DNA of 64,000 nucleotides from Granulicella mallensis MP5ACTX8 (lineage in GTDB: Bacteria > Acidobacteriota > Terriglobia > Terriglobales > Acidobacteriaceae), in assembly GCF_000178955.2 (NCBI RefSeq), contig NC_016631.1:2170001-2234000 (forward strand), read 5' to 3'. Position 1 is the stretch's first letter; every line of letters starts with the position of its first letter. Below the pieces are notes generated by a model. It did not search any database and was not told the origin of the DNA. It was given only the letters and a program-made list of their open reading frames with translations. The position numbers and the translations under genes were made by a program. Positions 9,206-18,824 of the stretch are shown piece by piece.

Positions 9206-9486
9206 AGCTTCGAGCAAATACCGAGGGTAGTCGCAGAACCCGAGCCCCGAAGGGGAGGTATATCCCAGGCTGGGATACGCCGCCCCTTCGGGGCTTGGAG
9301 CCGTCGCCTGTTCCGACTGAGATTCCCTCCATGCAGCTCTGAGGCCTGGACTTTCGTGGTGGAAAAGGTCCTAACGTTGTGGGCGAGGTCGAGTCCCTCG
9401 GGGTCCTTCGACTGCGCACCTCGCAAAAGCGCGAGGCGCTTCGCTCAGGATGACGATTCTGTGGGGGGAACTGAAAGAACATATAT
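9206..9486. other. Convergent intergenic region with nested palindromes
   Basis: It lies between the converging GT2 and acetyltransferase genes. AGCCCCGAAGGGG (9243-9255) pairs with CCCCTTCGGGGCT (9283-9295) around an inner palindrome TATCCCAGGCTGGGATA (9260-9276), a probable bidirectional terminator. Further right, about 9390-9450, there is a GGTCCTTCGACTGCG...CGCTTCGCTCAGGATGACG palindrome, of the same general kind as the intergenic repeats elsewhere. No gene seen. Confidence 0.6.
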
Positions 9487-10089
9487 CTAAACTGACGCTG
9501 CAGGATGACGCTTACGCTCGCGCACAGGGACGGCAGGGTGGCCTCCGTAGACCGTCCAGGGGGCCAGGTCGCGTGTGGCGACTGAAGCGAGCCCCAGGAC
9601 CGCTCCATCGCCTACGTTGACGCCGGGTCCGACGGAGGCCCGTGCGCAGATCCATGAATACTGGCCGAACGTCATGCGGTAGGAGATCAAGGGGAAATCA
9701 GGGTCGTCGTAGTCGTGCGTCGCTCCGCACAGGTAGCAGTCCTGCGAGAGGATGACGTGCGTCGCAAAGTGCATGGGGGAGGGGTTGTAGATCTCGGCTC
9801 CGTCGCCTGCGGCAACGTGATCGGCGCAGATGAGGTTCCATGGCGCCCAGACCTTCGACCCGGGGTAGAAGTGACAGTCAGGCCCCATCGTCGCGCCGAA
9901 GAGGCGCAGCAGAAGGCTGCGCCAGCCATGAAAGGGCCGTGGCGAAGGGCGGTAGAGCAGGAGCCAGCAGATGTTCCAGACCAGCCGCCGGGCACGATTG
10001 CCCACGGAGAAGGCGGGACGAGTGTAGGCATCACTGTGCTTTTCAGCGGAGATGTGTTCGGAGGCGCGATAGTCGGCGGTACGAGGCAT
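9487..10089 (-). CDS. WcaF-like exopolysaccharide O-acetyltransferase
   Basis: A 200-residue left-handed beta-helix (hexapeptide) acyltransferase resembling WcaF, which acetylates exopolysaccharide units from acetyl-CoA. The N-terminal part carries the WcaF-like basic FSVGNRARRLVWNICWLLL segment and the RLFGATMGPDCHFYPGSKVWAPWNL block. Hexapeptide rungs follow (ADHVAAGDGAEIYN, ILSQDCYLCGATHDYDDPDF, ARASVGPGVNVGDGAVLGLAS), ending in VYGGHPAVPV. The His in GATHDYDD is the likely catalytic base. It starts two bases after the upstream GT4 stop codon and is the last gene of the minus-strand polysaccharide operon. The acceptor is unknown. Confidence 0.9.
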   Translation of the reverse strand: MPRTADYRASEHISAEKHSDAYTRPAFSVGNRARRLVWNICWLLLYRPSPRPFHGWRSLLLRLFGATMGPDCHFYPGSKVWAPWNLICADHVAAGDGAEIYNPSPMHFATHVILSQDCYLCGATHDYDDPDFPLISYRMTFGQYSWICARASVGPGVNVGDGAVLGLASVATRDLAPWTVYGGHPAVPVRERKRHPAASV

Positions 10090-10091
10090 AG

Positions 10092-11255
10092 TCAGCGATT
10101 CTCCCTTCGATCTTGAGATTGTGGCGATTGCTCGAAGACGCGGAGGATGATTTCGGCATTGCGGCGCATGTCGTAGCGTCCGGCAAAGGTGCGGCTGGCC
10201 TGGGTGCTCATGGCTTCGCGCTCGGGAGGTGAGAGTTCGAACCAGCGGGTCAACAGGTTTTGCGTGCCTTCAGGGGTGTCGGGCTCGACCAGGGCACAGC
10301 CATCGGCTGCAACGTCAGGCGCGATGTTGATCTGATTGGAGAGGAGCACGGGACGGCCGCAGGCGAGCGCCTCCGCCACCGCGATGCCGAAGTTCTCCTG
10401 GTGCGACGGAAGGATGAAGGCCTCACAGCCTTCAAGCGCTCCCCATTTGGCTTCTCCTGTCAGCATTCCAGGCCAATGGACACGGTCGGCGATGCCTCCA
10501 CGCGCGGCGGCTGCTTGTAGGTCGAGGCCCCAATTGGAGGCATCGGGGCCGGCCATCACGAGATGCAGATCGGGGTCGCGGTCTCGAAGCGCAGCGAAGG
10601 CGTCGATGAGGAGATCGCAGCCTTTCTTGCGGTCGATGCGGCCGAGAAAGAGCAGGAACCGGTGGCCTTTCACTTCCGGGCAGATCTCGAAAAAGGCAGG
10701 CAGGGAAGACCCTGGCGCATACGGTGGCGGCTCTGCGCCGAGGGCTACGACCATCGGCTTCCATTGCGAGAGCCAGAAGCTTTGGCGAGCCAGATCACGC
10801 TCTACGGCTGTGGTGAACAGGACCCGAAAGGCGCTGCGCAGCACCCAGAACTCCACGAACAACCAGTACACCCACTTCTTGAGATGTTTGGCTGGGAAGG
10901 CACGCTTGAAGTAGGGGTCCAGCATGCCGTGAGCGAACACGACATACGGCTTGTGGCCGGAGAAGGCACGCCGCGCGGCGACGCTGTTGTAGCCCCAGAG
11001 TCCGTGGACCATGACTCCATCAAAGCGATCGCGATTGGCTTTGAGCCAGCTCACAAGTTTGGCTGAGTACCATCCGCCCGTACCCAGGGCGTGAACGGGA
11101 ACGGAAAGCGCGCCAAGATAGGGCGCAGTGGGTTCATCGAGAGTTGCGATCTCGTTGGTATAGCCCGGGGGAGTGTAGCGAATCAGCATACGAACCGCCT
11201 CGGTGGTGCCTCCGGCTTCCGGACTGATGCTGCCGATGATATGCAGAATGCGCAT
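10092..11255 (-). CDS. Family 4 glycosyltransferase
   Basis: A GT-B retaining glycosyltransferase of about 387 residues. It starts MRILHIIGSISPEAGGTTEAV, the usual GT4 opening with a glycine-rich acceptor loop. The donor domain shows FLGRIDRKKGCDLLIDAF and the EX7E motif as ENFGIAVAE within LPSHQENFGIAVAEALACGRPVLLS. I chose the ATG at 11253-11255 because it coincides with the family start. An in-frame ATG at 11318 overlaps the stop of the upstream gene (ATGA) and would add 21 residues. It is tightly packed in the operon between another GT4 and the acetyltransferase. Donor and acceptor are unknown. Confidence 0.88.
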   Translation of the reverse strand: MRILHIIGSISPEAGGTTEAVRMLIRYTPPGYTNEIATLDEPTAPYLGALSVPVHALGTGGWYSAKLVSWLKANRDRFDGVMVHGLWGYNSVAARRAFSGHKPYVVFAHGMLDPYFKRAFPAKHLKKWVYWLFVEFWVLRSAFRVLFTTAVERDLARQSFWLSQWKPMVVALGAEPPPYAPGSSLPAFFEICPEVKGHRFLLFLGRIDRKKGCDLLIDAFAALRDRDPDLHLVMAGPDASNWGLDLQAAAARGGIADRVHWPGMLTGEAKWGALEGCEAFILPSHQENFGIAVAEALACGRPVLLSNQINIAPDVAADGCALVEPDTPEGTQNLLTRWFELSPPEREAMSTQASRTFAGRYDMRRNAEIILRVFEQSPQSQDRRENR

Positions 11256-11317
11256 GCTTTTGAAGAAACCTGAAGAGCTAAGAGTAGCAGCGGGTTGGAG
11301 CGCGAATGGGGGCGGCA

Positions 11318-12550
11318 TCAGGCCCGGAGTTTGCGTGTGGTGTAGGCCAGGGCATGGCGCAAACCCTGGACATCTTCCTCAAAGCTCCAGCCTGCGATAC
11401 TCCGTTGTGCGGCTTTTCCCATGGCTGCGGCTGTCTCGGGACTGGCCAGGACGCGGCTCAGTGCCGCGGTGAGGGCCAGGATGTCGCCGACAGGATAGCT
11501 GTAGCCTTCGACGCCGTTGGTTACGAGGTCAGGACCGGAACCGACATCGCTCGAGACGATGACCGGGCAGCTGGCAGCCATAGCCTCGTTTACGATCAGT
11601 CCCCAGGGTTCATGCCGTGAGGGAAGAACGAAGACATCGGCGAGATGGAAGTAGCGGGGAAGCACCGATTGGTTCTGGAACCCGGCAAAACGAACGTTGG
11701 TCAGGCCAAGATCGCGGCAGCGGGCTTCGAGGTTGGCGCGCTCCTCTCCGTCTCCGACGATGACGAGGTAAGGCTTATAGCCGCTGCTGTCGTGATCGCG
11801 AAGCAGTGCCGCGTAGGCTTCCACGAGATGGTCGCAGTGTTTGCGCTGTTGTAGCTTGGAGGCGAAGAGAATCACGGGATGGCCGGTTTCAATGCCGAGT
11901 TCCGACCGCAGTTGTTCTTCTCCGGCAACTGCTTCTTGCGCGCGACGGGCGAAGAAGGCGTTGTCGACGGCGTAGGGCATGAGGAACTGGGGCATCGCAT
12001 GGCCGAGATAGTGACGCCAATAGCGAGCGTTGGCCGTGCCGATGGGAAGAGTCGCCGCGATGAGAGGTCGGAGGTCGCTAAAGAAAAGACTCTTGGCGAG
12101 GAGCTTCAACGGGCTGCGGCTGCGGTCCGCAAGCCAGGACTCCGCGCGTAGAAGAACGGGGATGCCGAGAGCGTTGGCCGCAAGGATCGCCTGCAGAGCA
12201 TTGATGCTGGCATAGCCATGAACCCAGAGCGCGTCGAAGGCTGGGCTGCCATCGGCGTTGCGGAGACGCCTGTAGATGCCCCGGCTGATGGGACTAAGGG
12301 GAGAGACTCCGCCGGTGTCGCGTAGCTTGGGCAGAAACTCATAGCGGTAGCCTTCGAGCAGGGGAGTGTCCCACTCGACCTCCACGCCGAAGCCCTCATC
12401 CTTATAGCCGCGCACGGAGAAGTCAGAGCCGAACAGGACGGTTAGATCGATGTCCGGCTCCTGCGCGATACGGCGCAACAAAGGGGCCTGGTACTGGATC
12501 GGGTGGCTCACGACATAGGCGAGGCGGACTTTGCCCGAGGTTGTGAGCAT
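11318..12550 (-). CDS. Family 4 glycosyltransferase
   Basis: The 410-residue product is a GT-B enzyme with an N-terminal YVVSHPIQYQAPLLRRIA motif, common in EPS glycosyltransferases. The C-terminal donor domain has ILFASKLQQRKHCDHLVEAY and an EX7E motif (EPWGLIVNE) within LPSRHEPWGLIVNEAMA. The ATG at 12548-12550 has GGAGG about ten bases upstream. The gene begins 17 bases after the Wza-like stop and overlaps the longer reading of the next GT4, so it is a mid-operon gene. It would add one sugar of the exopolysaccharide repeat; which sugar cannot be told from sequence. Confidence 0.88.
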   Translation of the reverse strand: MLTTSGKVRLAYVVSHPIQYQAPLLRRIAQEPDIDLTVLFGSDFSVRGYKDEGFGVEVEWDTPLLEGYRYEFLPKLRDTGGVSPLSPISRGIYRRLRNADGSPAFDALWVHGYASINALQAILAANALGIPVLLRAESWLADRSRSPLKLLAKSLFFSDLRPLIAATLPIGTANARYWRHYLGHAMPQFLMPYAVDNAFFARRAQEAVAGEEQLRSELGIETGHPVILFASKLQQRKHCDHLVEAYAALLRDHDSSGYKPYLVIVGDGEERANLEARCRDLGLTNVRFAGFQNQSVLPRYFHLADVFVLPSRHEPWGLIVNEAMAASCPVIVSSDVGSGPDLVTNGVEGYSYPVGDILALTAALSRVLASPETAAAMGKAAQRSIAGWSFEEDVQGLRHALAYTTRKLRA

Positions 12551-12567
12551 AGATCGGAACCTCCAGA

Positions 12568-13542
12568 TTACCGGTAAGCGATAGAGATCACGAGGCCAAC
12601 GACTCCGAGCAAGGTCCCAAGGCTGCCATTTCCGATGGACGCCTTGAGGGCACTGTTGGGCAGGAAGACAATGTCGTTGGGTTGAAGGATGGGATCCGGA
12701 GCCTGCCCATAGAGGACCTTTTTCATGTCCAGCTTGACGACGGTGCGCTCGTTGCCGACGGTGCGGATAAGTCGCAGGTCGTTATATTTCGCCTCAAAAG
12801 CAGGGCCTCCGCTGAGCGAGGCGGCTTCCAGTAGCGTGAGCGGTGTGTTCTGCACCAGGGGAATCGAGTTGGGAGTCTTGAAGGCTCCGATTATATAAAC
12901 GACCCCGACTCTGGAGATCACGATGGTATCTCCAGCGAAGACGGGAATATCGGCCAGGGAACTATGCGCCGGGTCTGTACCAAGATCGACGACGAGTGGC
13001 TCGTACAGGCCGGGACGATTGATTGTAATGACGTGGTTGGCGGTTGGAGGCAGGCCACCGGCTGCCGAAAGAACATCGAATAATCGACGCGATCCCTGGA
13101 CAGGAATGGTTCCGTGAGCTTCTCCGATGACGGTAACGACAGCATTTGGCCCTTCCGTGACCTGTATCGTTACCTGCGGATTTTCGAACATGCCGGCGTC
13201 TTCAAGTCTCCGGGCAATCAACTCTTCGGCCGTCGTGATGGTCAACCCATCCAGGGAGACGACACCGATGAGTGGAAGCATCACTTTTCCGTCGGTTCCG
13301 ATGCGGACAATGGGGTTATAGTCCGTTTGTCCGAAGATGTGGAGGGTGAGCAGATCTCCTGTGCCCAGTTGCTGATCGTGCGTGGCGGGATAGAGCAGAG
13401 CTCTGTCCGTGGTGATCGTCGTGGGCTTGTTGATGTCGGCCCCGCTAACAATTCCCGGCCCATTGAATTGGGCAACAGAAGGAAGCGCGAGAGTGCAGAG
13501 CAGAACGGCCAAGCCACCGCGGAGAAGAGACGAAATTTTCAT
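12568..13542 (-). CDS. Polysaccharide export protein (Wza-like, SLBB domains)
   Basis: An outer-membrane or periplasmic export component for capsule/EPS. The 324-residue protein has a signal peptide (MKISSLLRGGLAVLLCTLALPSVAQ is the start region, residues 1-25). A Poly_export domain follows (LGTGDLLTLHIFGQTDYNPIVRIG region, about 60-150), then SLBB-like beta-grasp repeats (VTVIGEAHGTIPVQG; VYIIGAFKTPNSIPL). The C-terminal hydrophobic segment LGTLLGVVGLVISIAYR may be the outer-membrane or anchoring helix. No lipobox Cys is visible, unlike E. coli Wza. The start ATG overlaps the kinase stop codon by one base (TAATG) and has AAGGA upstream. Longer readings to 13587 are not supported. Confidence 0.92.
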   Translation of the reverse strand: MKISSLLRGGLAVLLCTLALPSVAQFNGPGIVSGADINKPTTITTDRALLYPATHDQQLGTGDLLTLHIFGQTDYNPIVRIGTDGKVMLPLIGVVSLDGLTITTAEELIARRLEDAGMFENPQVTIQVTEGPNAVVTVIGEAHGTIPVQGSRRLFDVLSAAGGLPPTANHVITINRPGLYEPLVVDLGTDPAHSSLADIPVFAGDTIVISRVGVVYIIGAFKTPNSIPLVQNTPLTLLEAASLSGGPAFEAKYNDLRLIRTVGNERTVVKLDMKKVLYGQAPDPILQPNDIVFLPNSALKASIGNGSLGTLLGVVGLVISIAYR

Positions 13543-15785
13543 TATTTTTGTCCTTTCCCGGTGGACTTGCCGGACTGAGATTCCCAACCGGCGGCATCCA
13601 TGCCTGCGGAGCCGTATCCGGAATATCCGGAGTATCCGTAATAGCCGTAATACTCAGGCGAGTTGAGATCGATGGCATTGAGAGCGATGCCTGTGATGTG
13701 CACTCCGGCACGCAGCAGAAGGTCGCGAGCCCGGCGAATGGTGTGCTTGTTGGACTTGCCATGCCGCACGATCAGAACAACGGCATCCGCATCGCGGCCG
13801 AGAATGATGCCATCGGTGACCGAGAGCAGGGGCGGCGAGTCGATCAGGATGTGGGTGTAGATACCGCGGCACTTCTCAAGCAGCTCCGCCATCGTCTCCG
13901 AACTGAGCATTTCAGTCGGGAAGGGCGGAACCGGGCCGCTGACCAGAATGTCGAGACTCGGCATCTCAGGCACATTTTGGATAGCTTGTTCGAGGGTATG
14001 GCTGCCGGTGAGCACCGAGGTGAGACCGACTTTGCCGTTGAGGCCGAGACGATGATGCACAGTCGGCCGCCGCAGATCGGCATCGATCAGGAGGACGCGA
14101 ACGTCACGCTGTGCGAACACGCAGGCAAGGTTGGTCGAAACGGTGGTCTTGCCTTCCGAGGGGGTCGCGCTGGTGAGGAGGATGACCTTGGGAAGTTTGC
14201 CTGCGGTGGAGAGCAGCAGCGAGGTTCGGAGTCCGCGGAACGCTTCGGTGAACTGTGATTTCGGACTCGAAAGTGTCGCCAGATTTCGTTGGATGACGCT
14301 GAGGTTCGACGTATCGATTCCGGTACGCCGCGCCCTGGGGATCAGGGCCAGCGAGTGCAGTCCGGAGACCGCCTCGATCTCGGCGACACTGTGCAGGTTG
14401 GTATCCAGGCTCTCCAGGATGAAACCGAGGATTGCTCCAAGCACGATGCCGATGATCGTATTGAGCATCATGATCGAGGATTTCGACTTGAGCGAGGGCT
14501 GTGCGGGAGGCACGGCCTGATCGATGATGTCGATCTCGGTGGAGTCCAGACCTGCCTGGACCCTGGCTGTCTGCAACTTCTCCAGGAGCCCTTCATACAA
14601 GGTGCGGTTGGATTCGAAGTCGCGCTGGAGAAGCGTATATTGCACGAGATCGTCGCGCAGTTTGTAGGCTTCCGACTTTTGATCTTCCAGGGCAGCCCTG
14701 GTCTGCTGCTCGTTCGCCTGTGCAGCAATGAAGGTCTGCTTGGCCTGGGCGATGACTCTGTCCTGCTCCTGCTTGATCGCCTTGTCGAGCTCCTCGATCT
14801 GTGCGTGGGCAGCCTTTACCTGGGGGTGGTTGGGGCCGAGATTTCCAGGTGCGGTCAACTTGGCATAGTTGGCCATATCTGTTTCACGCTGCGAGCGGAG
14901 GGTGGCAAGCTGGGTTGCCGCCACATTGTTCGTAGTGTTGGCGACGGTCTGGTCCAGGGAGTTGGGATCCATGCCGCTCAGTACGCGATAGCGCGATTCG
15001 GCGAGGATGCGTGCGATCTGCGCCGTACCGGCGGCGGTCGTCAACTCTTCCAGGCTGGAAGAGATTTGATTATGCGTGGGATCGATGGAAAGAACACCGA
15101 TACGCTTCTGTAGATCGATGACCTGGTTCTGTGAGGTCTCGACCTGGTGCTTCAGTTCGTCCAGTTGACTGGTGAGCCAGCCCGAGGCACGTTGTGTCGA
15201 GGAGACGCGTGAAGTAAAGCTGCGCTTGATGTACGCGTCGATCAGCTTGTTGATGATGTCGGCTGATAACTTCGCGTTGAAGGTGCTGCAACTGATGCGG
15301 ATAATGTCGGTTTTGGGAATGTTCGCAACCGAAACAATGGCCTGCATGCGGCCGATCGTCGCCTGACGAACGTTCGGGTCTTCGATGTTTACGTGGGGCG
15401 GCCGTTGGGTCATTCCCAGGAAGTCCTGGTTGTTGGCCAGATCGAGATCTTCCGCAACGGTAAGAAGAAGGGTGTCGCTCTTGAGGATTGCGACCTCGGT
15501 GGGAAGGCGATTCCCTCCGGCGCCGGTCGATCCTGCGATACGGTACTGGTCGGAGGAGCCGCTGCGGATCTCTATGTCACCGTAGGATTCAAAGAGATGG
15601 GGCTGCGTAGATCCCTTATAAAACCCATAGATCATGCCCAGCAAGGCGGCGGCCAGAATGACGTACTTGCGCTTCCTGATCGTCATCAAGGCTTCGGACA
15701 GAGTCGCGTCCGTAGCAGCGGGCCCCGCAGACGCGGCACGGCTGTCCGGTTCAGCGGAGAAGTTCTCGGGTCTCGAAGGAATCAT
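13542..15785 (-). CDS. Wzc-like polysaccharide co-polymerase / BY tyrosine kinase
   Basis: An inner-membrane protein of 747 residues fusing a Wzz-type chain-length domain to a cytoplasmic bacterial tyrosine kinase. TM1 is near residues 40-56 and TM2 near 438-458, with a long coiled-coil periplasmic region (about 190-420) between. Kinase motifs: Walker A SATPSEGKTT (539-548), Walker A' LLIDADLRRP (565-574) and Walker B HILIDSPP (645-652). The C-terminal tyrosine cluster has seven Tyr between 712 and 724, the autophosphorylation site. It is the first gene of the minus-strand operon and shares a short region with the divergent ugd. Its phosphorylation would set polymer length and be reversed by the PHP phosphatase at 6993-7799. 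Confidence 0.95.
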   Translation of the reverse strand: MIPSRPENFSAEPDSRAASAGPAATDATLSEALMTIRKRKYVILAAALLGMIYGFYKGSTQPHLFESYGDIEIRSGSSDQYRIAGSTGAGGNRLPTEVAILKSDTLLLTVAEDLDLANNQDFLGMTQRPPHVNIEDPNVRQATIGRMQAIVSVANIPKTDIIRISCSTFNAKLSADIINKLIDAYIKRSFTSRVSSTQRASGWLTSQLDELKHQVETSQNQVIDLQKRIGVLSIDPTHNQISSSLEELTTAAGTAQIARILAESRYRVLSGMDPNSLDQTVANTTNNVAATQLATLRSQRETDMANYAKLTAPGNLGPNHPQVKAAHAQIEELDKAIKQEQDRVIAQAKQTFIAAQANEQQTRAALEDQKSEAYKLRDDLVQYTLLQRDFESNRTLYEGLLEKLQTARVQAGLDSTEIDIIDQAVPPAQPSLKSKSSIMMLNTIIGIVLGAILGFILESLDTNLHSVAEIEAVSGLHSLALIPRARRTGIDTSNLSVIQRNLATLSSPKSQFTEAFRGLRTSLLLSTAGKLPKVILLTSATPSEGKTTVSTNLACVFAQRDVRVLLIDADLRRPTVHHRLGLNGKVGLTSVLTGSHTLEQAIQNVPEMPSLDILVSGPVPPFPTEMLSSETMAELLEKCRGIYTHILIDSPPLLSVTDGIILGRDADAVVLIVRHGKSNKHTIRRARDLLLRAGVHITGIALNAIDLNSPEYYGYYGYSGYSGYGSAGMDAAGWESQSGKSTGKGQK

Positions 15786-15945
15786 CGTTTTCAGTCTACG
15801 CGAACAGTGGTTTATATCGCCATCATCTGCTATGAGAATAGGTTTGCCACAAACGGTTGCCCTCGGAAGCTCTACAATGACAGAAATACCTGATCGCTTC
15901 GATCCCTTTCAGGAAACCATTTTTACGGGCTATCTCACTATCCTT

Positions 15946-17379
15946 ATGAGTCATTCCATTCAAATAGCAGTTGTCGGTTCCGGTTATGTTGGCCTTGTTG
16001 CGGCCATGTGTTTTGCGGAGATGGGCCACCAGGTCATCTGCGTCGATAACGACGAGCGCAAGGTTGCCGCGCTGCAGGGCGGCGATACGCTGATCCACGA
16101 GCACCACCTGCCTGAACTGCTGGAGCGTTACCGCAACACGCGGGTGCGTTTCACCACCGATCTGGCGGAGGCCACGAACGAGTGCTCGGCGATCTTTATC
16201 GCGGTGGGAACGCCTCAATCCGATAGCGGCGACGCCGACCTGTCGTATGTGGAGGCTGTTGCCAGCGAGATTGCTCGCCACATCACCAGCTACAAGGTGA
16301 TCGTGGAAAAGAGCACCGTTCCGGTCTACACGAATGAGTGGATCCGGCGTGTTATCGAGCGCAATGGGGTCAATCGGGAGATGTTCGATGTTGTGTCGAA
16401 CCCGGAGTTTTTGCGCGAAGGCACGGCGGTCGCCGACTTCCTGCATCCGGATCGCATCGTCGTCGGCGCCGATAGCGAACGTGCTGCGGCCTTGCTGAGC
16501 GCGATCTATGCTCCTTTGACCGAGGGCGACTACTACAAGAATGAAGGCGCTATCGCAGGCTGCTGCTCGACCTCGGCTCCGCCGCCGCTCCTGCAGACCT
16601 CAACGAAGAGCGCCGAGATCATCAAGCACGCGTCCAACGCATTCCTGGCACTGAAGATCTCCTTTATTAATGCGGTATCGAATCTTTGTGAGGCTGCTGA
16701 TGCGAATGTCGAGCAGGTTGCTCGCGGCATTGGACTAGACTCGCGCATTGGGCCGAAGTTCCTGCGCCCGGGCATCGGTTATGGCGGATCGTGCTTCCCG
16801 AAGGACGTTGCTGCCTTCCGTTCCGTGGCGGAACAGATGGGCGTCGATTTCAGCCTGCTGAGCGAAGTTGAGAAGATCAACGTCGGCCAGAAGAAGCGTT
16901 TCCTGAGCAAGGTGCGTTCGGCTCTCTGGACGTTGCGTGGCAAAAAGCTTGCTGTGCTCGGGCTTGCCTTCAAGGGCGATACCGACGATATCCGCGAATC
17001 CCCGGCGATCGACCTTGTCGAGATGCTGCTGGCTGAAGGTTGTTCGGTGGTGGCTTACGATCCCGCAGCCATGAAGAGGGCGGAGGCTGAGCTGCCGGCA
17101 AGCGCGCAGATGCGTTATGCCTCGAATATCGATGAGGCGGCGGCAGATGCCGACGCGTTGCTCATCCTGACCGACTGGCCGGAGTTTGCCCAGCTCGATC
17201 TGCGCAAGCTGAACGCGACGCTGCGGTATCCGATCGTGATTGATGGACGCAACCTCTATGACCCGAATGTCATGTTCGATCATGGGTTCACGTATATGAG
17301 CGTTGGCCGTCCTACGATCACGCAAACCCATACCCGGGAGCAGTCCAAGGTTCCGACCTCAGCCGGTTCACAAAAATAA
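15946..17379 (+). CDS. ugd: UDP-glucose 6-dehydrogenase
   Basis: Oxidises UDP-glucose to UDP-glucuronate with two NAD+, in the cytoplasm. The 477-residue protein opens with a Rossmann motif ([21 protein letters not shown]) and has the conserved [26 protein letters not shown] and [17 protein letters not shown] blocks. The catalytic Cys lies in [10 protein letters not shown], and [16 protein letters not shown] marks the C-terminal UDP-binding domain. A segment around [20 protein letters not shown] is a little longer than usual. I chose the ATG at 15946 because it starts the Rossmann strand; the frame is open to 15634 without family-like sequence. It is followed by uxs 29 bases later and supplies its substrate. 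Confidence 0.95.
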   Translation: MSHSIQIAVVGSGYVGLVAAMCFAEMGHQVICVDNDERKVAALQGGDTLIHEHHLPELLERYRNTRVRFTTDLAEATNECSAIFIAVGTPQSDSGDADLSYVEAVASEIARHITSYKVIVEKSTVPVYTNEWIRRVIERNGVNREMFDVVSNPEFLREGTAVADFLHPDRIVVGADSERAAALLSAIYAPLTEGDYYKNEGAIAGCCSTSAPPPLLQTSTKSAEIIKHASNAFLALKISFINAVSNLCEAADANVEQVARGIGLDSRIGPKFLRPGIGYGGSCFPKDVAAFRSVAEQMGVDFSLLSEVEKINVGQKKRFLSKVRSALWTLRGKKLAVLGLAFKGDTDDIRESPAIDLVEMLLAEGCSVVAYDPAAMKRAEAELPASAQMRYASNIDEAAADADALLILTDWPEFAQLDLRKLNATLRYPIVIDGRNLYDPNVMFDHGFTYMSVGRPTITQTHTREQSKVPTSAGSQK

Positions 17380-17408
17380 AAGCACTTGGAAGGAAAAGGG
17401 AAGGCCGG

Positions 17409-18359
17409 ATGGCGTCTCAGACGATTCTTGTAACCGGAGCCGCGGGTTTTCTCGGCTCTCACTTGTGCGATGCTCTCCTGGCTGAAGGCAACGACGTGCT
17501 GGGTGTCGATAACCTGTGCACCGGCAACCCCGCGAACCTGGAGCACCTTGCAGGCGAGACTCGTTTTCGCTTTGAAGAACTGGATATCTGCAAGCCTTTC
17601 GACCTGGGGCGAGTTGATTTTGTGTTCAACTTCGCCTCACCGGCCTCTCCCGTGGACTATATGCGGTTGGGGATCGAGACACTGCTGGTGGGTTCGGCCG
17701 GTACGCTGAACACACTGGAACTTGCGAAGAAGTATGGCGCGGGCTATCTGCATGCGTCGACATCAGAGTGCTACGGCGACCCCGAGGTGCATCCCCAGGT
17801 GGAAAGCTACTGGGGGAACGTGAACCCTATCGGACCGCGTTCGGTGTATGACGAGGCCAAGCGCTTCTCCGAGGCTGCGGTGGCGGCGTATCACCGCTAT
17901 CACGGCGTGAATACGCACCTGGTACGCATCTTCAATACCTATGGGCCGCGCCTGCAGGCGAATGATGGGCGTGTCATCTCCAACCTGATGATGCAGGCGC
18001 TGCGTGGTGAGGCCCTGACGATCTATGGAGATGGTTCGCAGACACGCAGCTTCTGCTACTGCTCGGACCTTATCGAAGGCATCGTGCGGCTGGCGAAGTC
18101 GGACGAACACCTGCCGACGAACATTGGTAATCCCGTGGAGTGGACGATCCTGGAGTGCGCGAAGGAGATCCAGGCCTTAGTGGGTTCGCACTGCGAGATC
18201 GCGTTTCAGCCCTTGCCGCAGGACGATCCAAAGCAGCGCAAGCCGGATATCACGAAGGCGAGGACGCTGCTGGGATGGGAGCCCAAGGTGCCGCTTCGCG
18301 AGGGTCTGGCGAAGTCACTGGATTACTTCAAGGCGTGTGTGGAGCGGGAGAAGCAATAG
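17409..18359 (+). CDS. uxs: UDP-glucuronate decarboxylase (UDP-xylose synthase)
   Basis: A 316-residue extended SDR that decarboxylates UDP-glucuronate to UDP-xylose using bound NAD+. It has the N-terminal [16 protein letters not shown] cofactor loop and [11 protein letters not shown] (typical of Uxs). Also present are [14 protein letters not shown], the YxxxK as YDEAK within [11 protein letters not shown], and [21 protein letters not shown]. Directly after ugd on the same strand, it completes the two-step UDP-Glc to UDP-Xyl route. This suggests that a pentose, possibly with glucuronate, is a component of the surface polysaccharide built by the neighbouring glycosyltransferases. The stop codon abuts the palindromic repeat that follows. 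Confidence 0.93.
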   Translation: MASQTILVTGAAGFLGSHLCDALLAEGNDVLGVDNLCTGNPANLEHLAGETRFRFEELDICKPFDLGRVDFVFNFASPASPVDYMRLGIETLLVGSAGTLNTLELAKKYGAGYLHASTSECYGDPEVHPQVESYWGNVNPIGPRSVYDEAKRFSEAAVAAYHRYHGVNTHLVRIFNTYGPRLQANDGRVISNLMMQALRGEALTIYGDGSQTRSFCYCSDLIEGIVRLAKSDEHLPTNIGNPVEWTILECAKEIQALVGSHCEIAFQPLPQDDPKQRKPDITKARTLLGWEPKVPLREGLAKSLDYFKACVEREKQ

Positions 18360-18600
18360 AGCGCAGCGAGCGAACCTGCTTCCTCCCGTTTTTAACTCGT
18401 GCTGGTACGAGCTAAACTTCTTGGCTCTACTCACTATGCGAGTAATCCGAACGAAGAACGGGAGACAGCAGGTTCGCTCGCTGCGCTCGGAATGACAACC
18501 AGAAAAGCAAAAGCAAAAGCAAAAGCAAGAGCAAGAGCAAGAGCAAGAGCAGATTGCCTGCGGGAATGACAACAAGAAAAGCAACAGCAGGAAAAACGCA
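18360..18600. repeat. Large intergenic palindrome with AAAAGC/AAGAGC tail (copy B)
   Basis: The left arm (18360-18394, GCGCAGCGAGCGAACCTGCT then TCCTCCCG) is the inverse of the right arm (18457-18488, ACGGGAGACAGCAGGTTCGC then TCGCTGCGCTC). The loop is about 60 bases and holds its own smaller ACTCGT/ACGAGT-type pairing. After the right arm comes GGAATGACAACCAGAAAAGC, four AAAAGC-like units and about five AAGAGC units, then a second GGGAATGACAACAAGAAAAGC anchor near 18565. The remainder to 18824 has the leader of the next gene. Short ORFs inside are low-complexity artefacts. Confidence 0.75.
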
Positions 18601-18824
18601 CCGCATTGCGGTTGCTGTATCTCCCCTCATAATTCATTCAATATTCTCCATTCTGATATCGACGGTTGTGCCGTTCCCCATATAAAAATGCCTAACCATC
18701 CATTTCAGGTTGTCAGGCTTCGCAGTGGATGGTTTCAGCTTTAACGCATGAATCCTTTAGAGAGAGCGTTGAGCGTCCGTAATTTCCCGGGTGTTCCGTA
18801 ATCAATCTCAAAATAGAGGATTTT

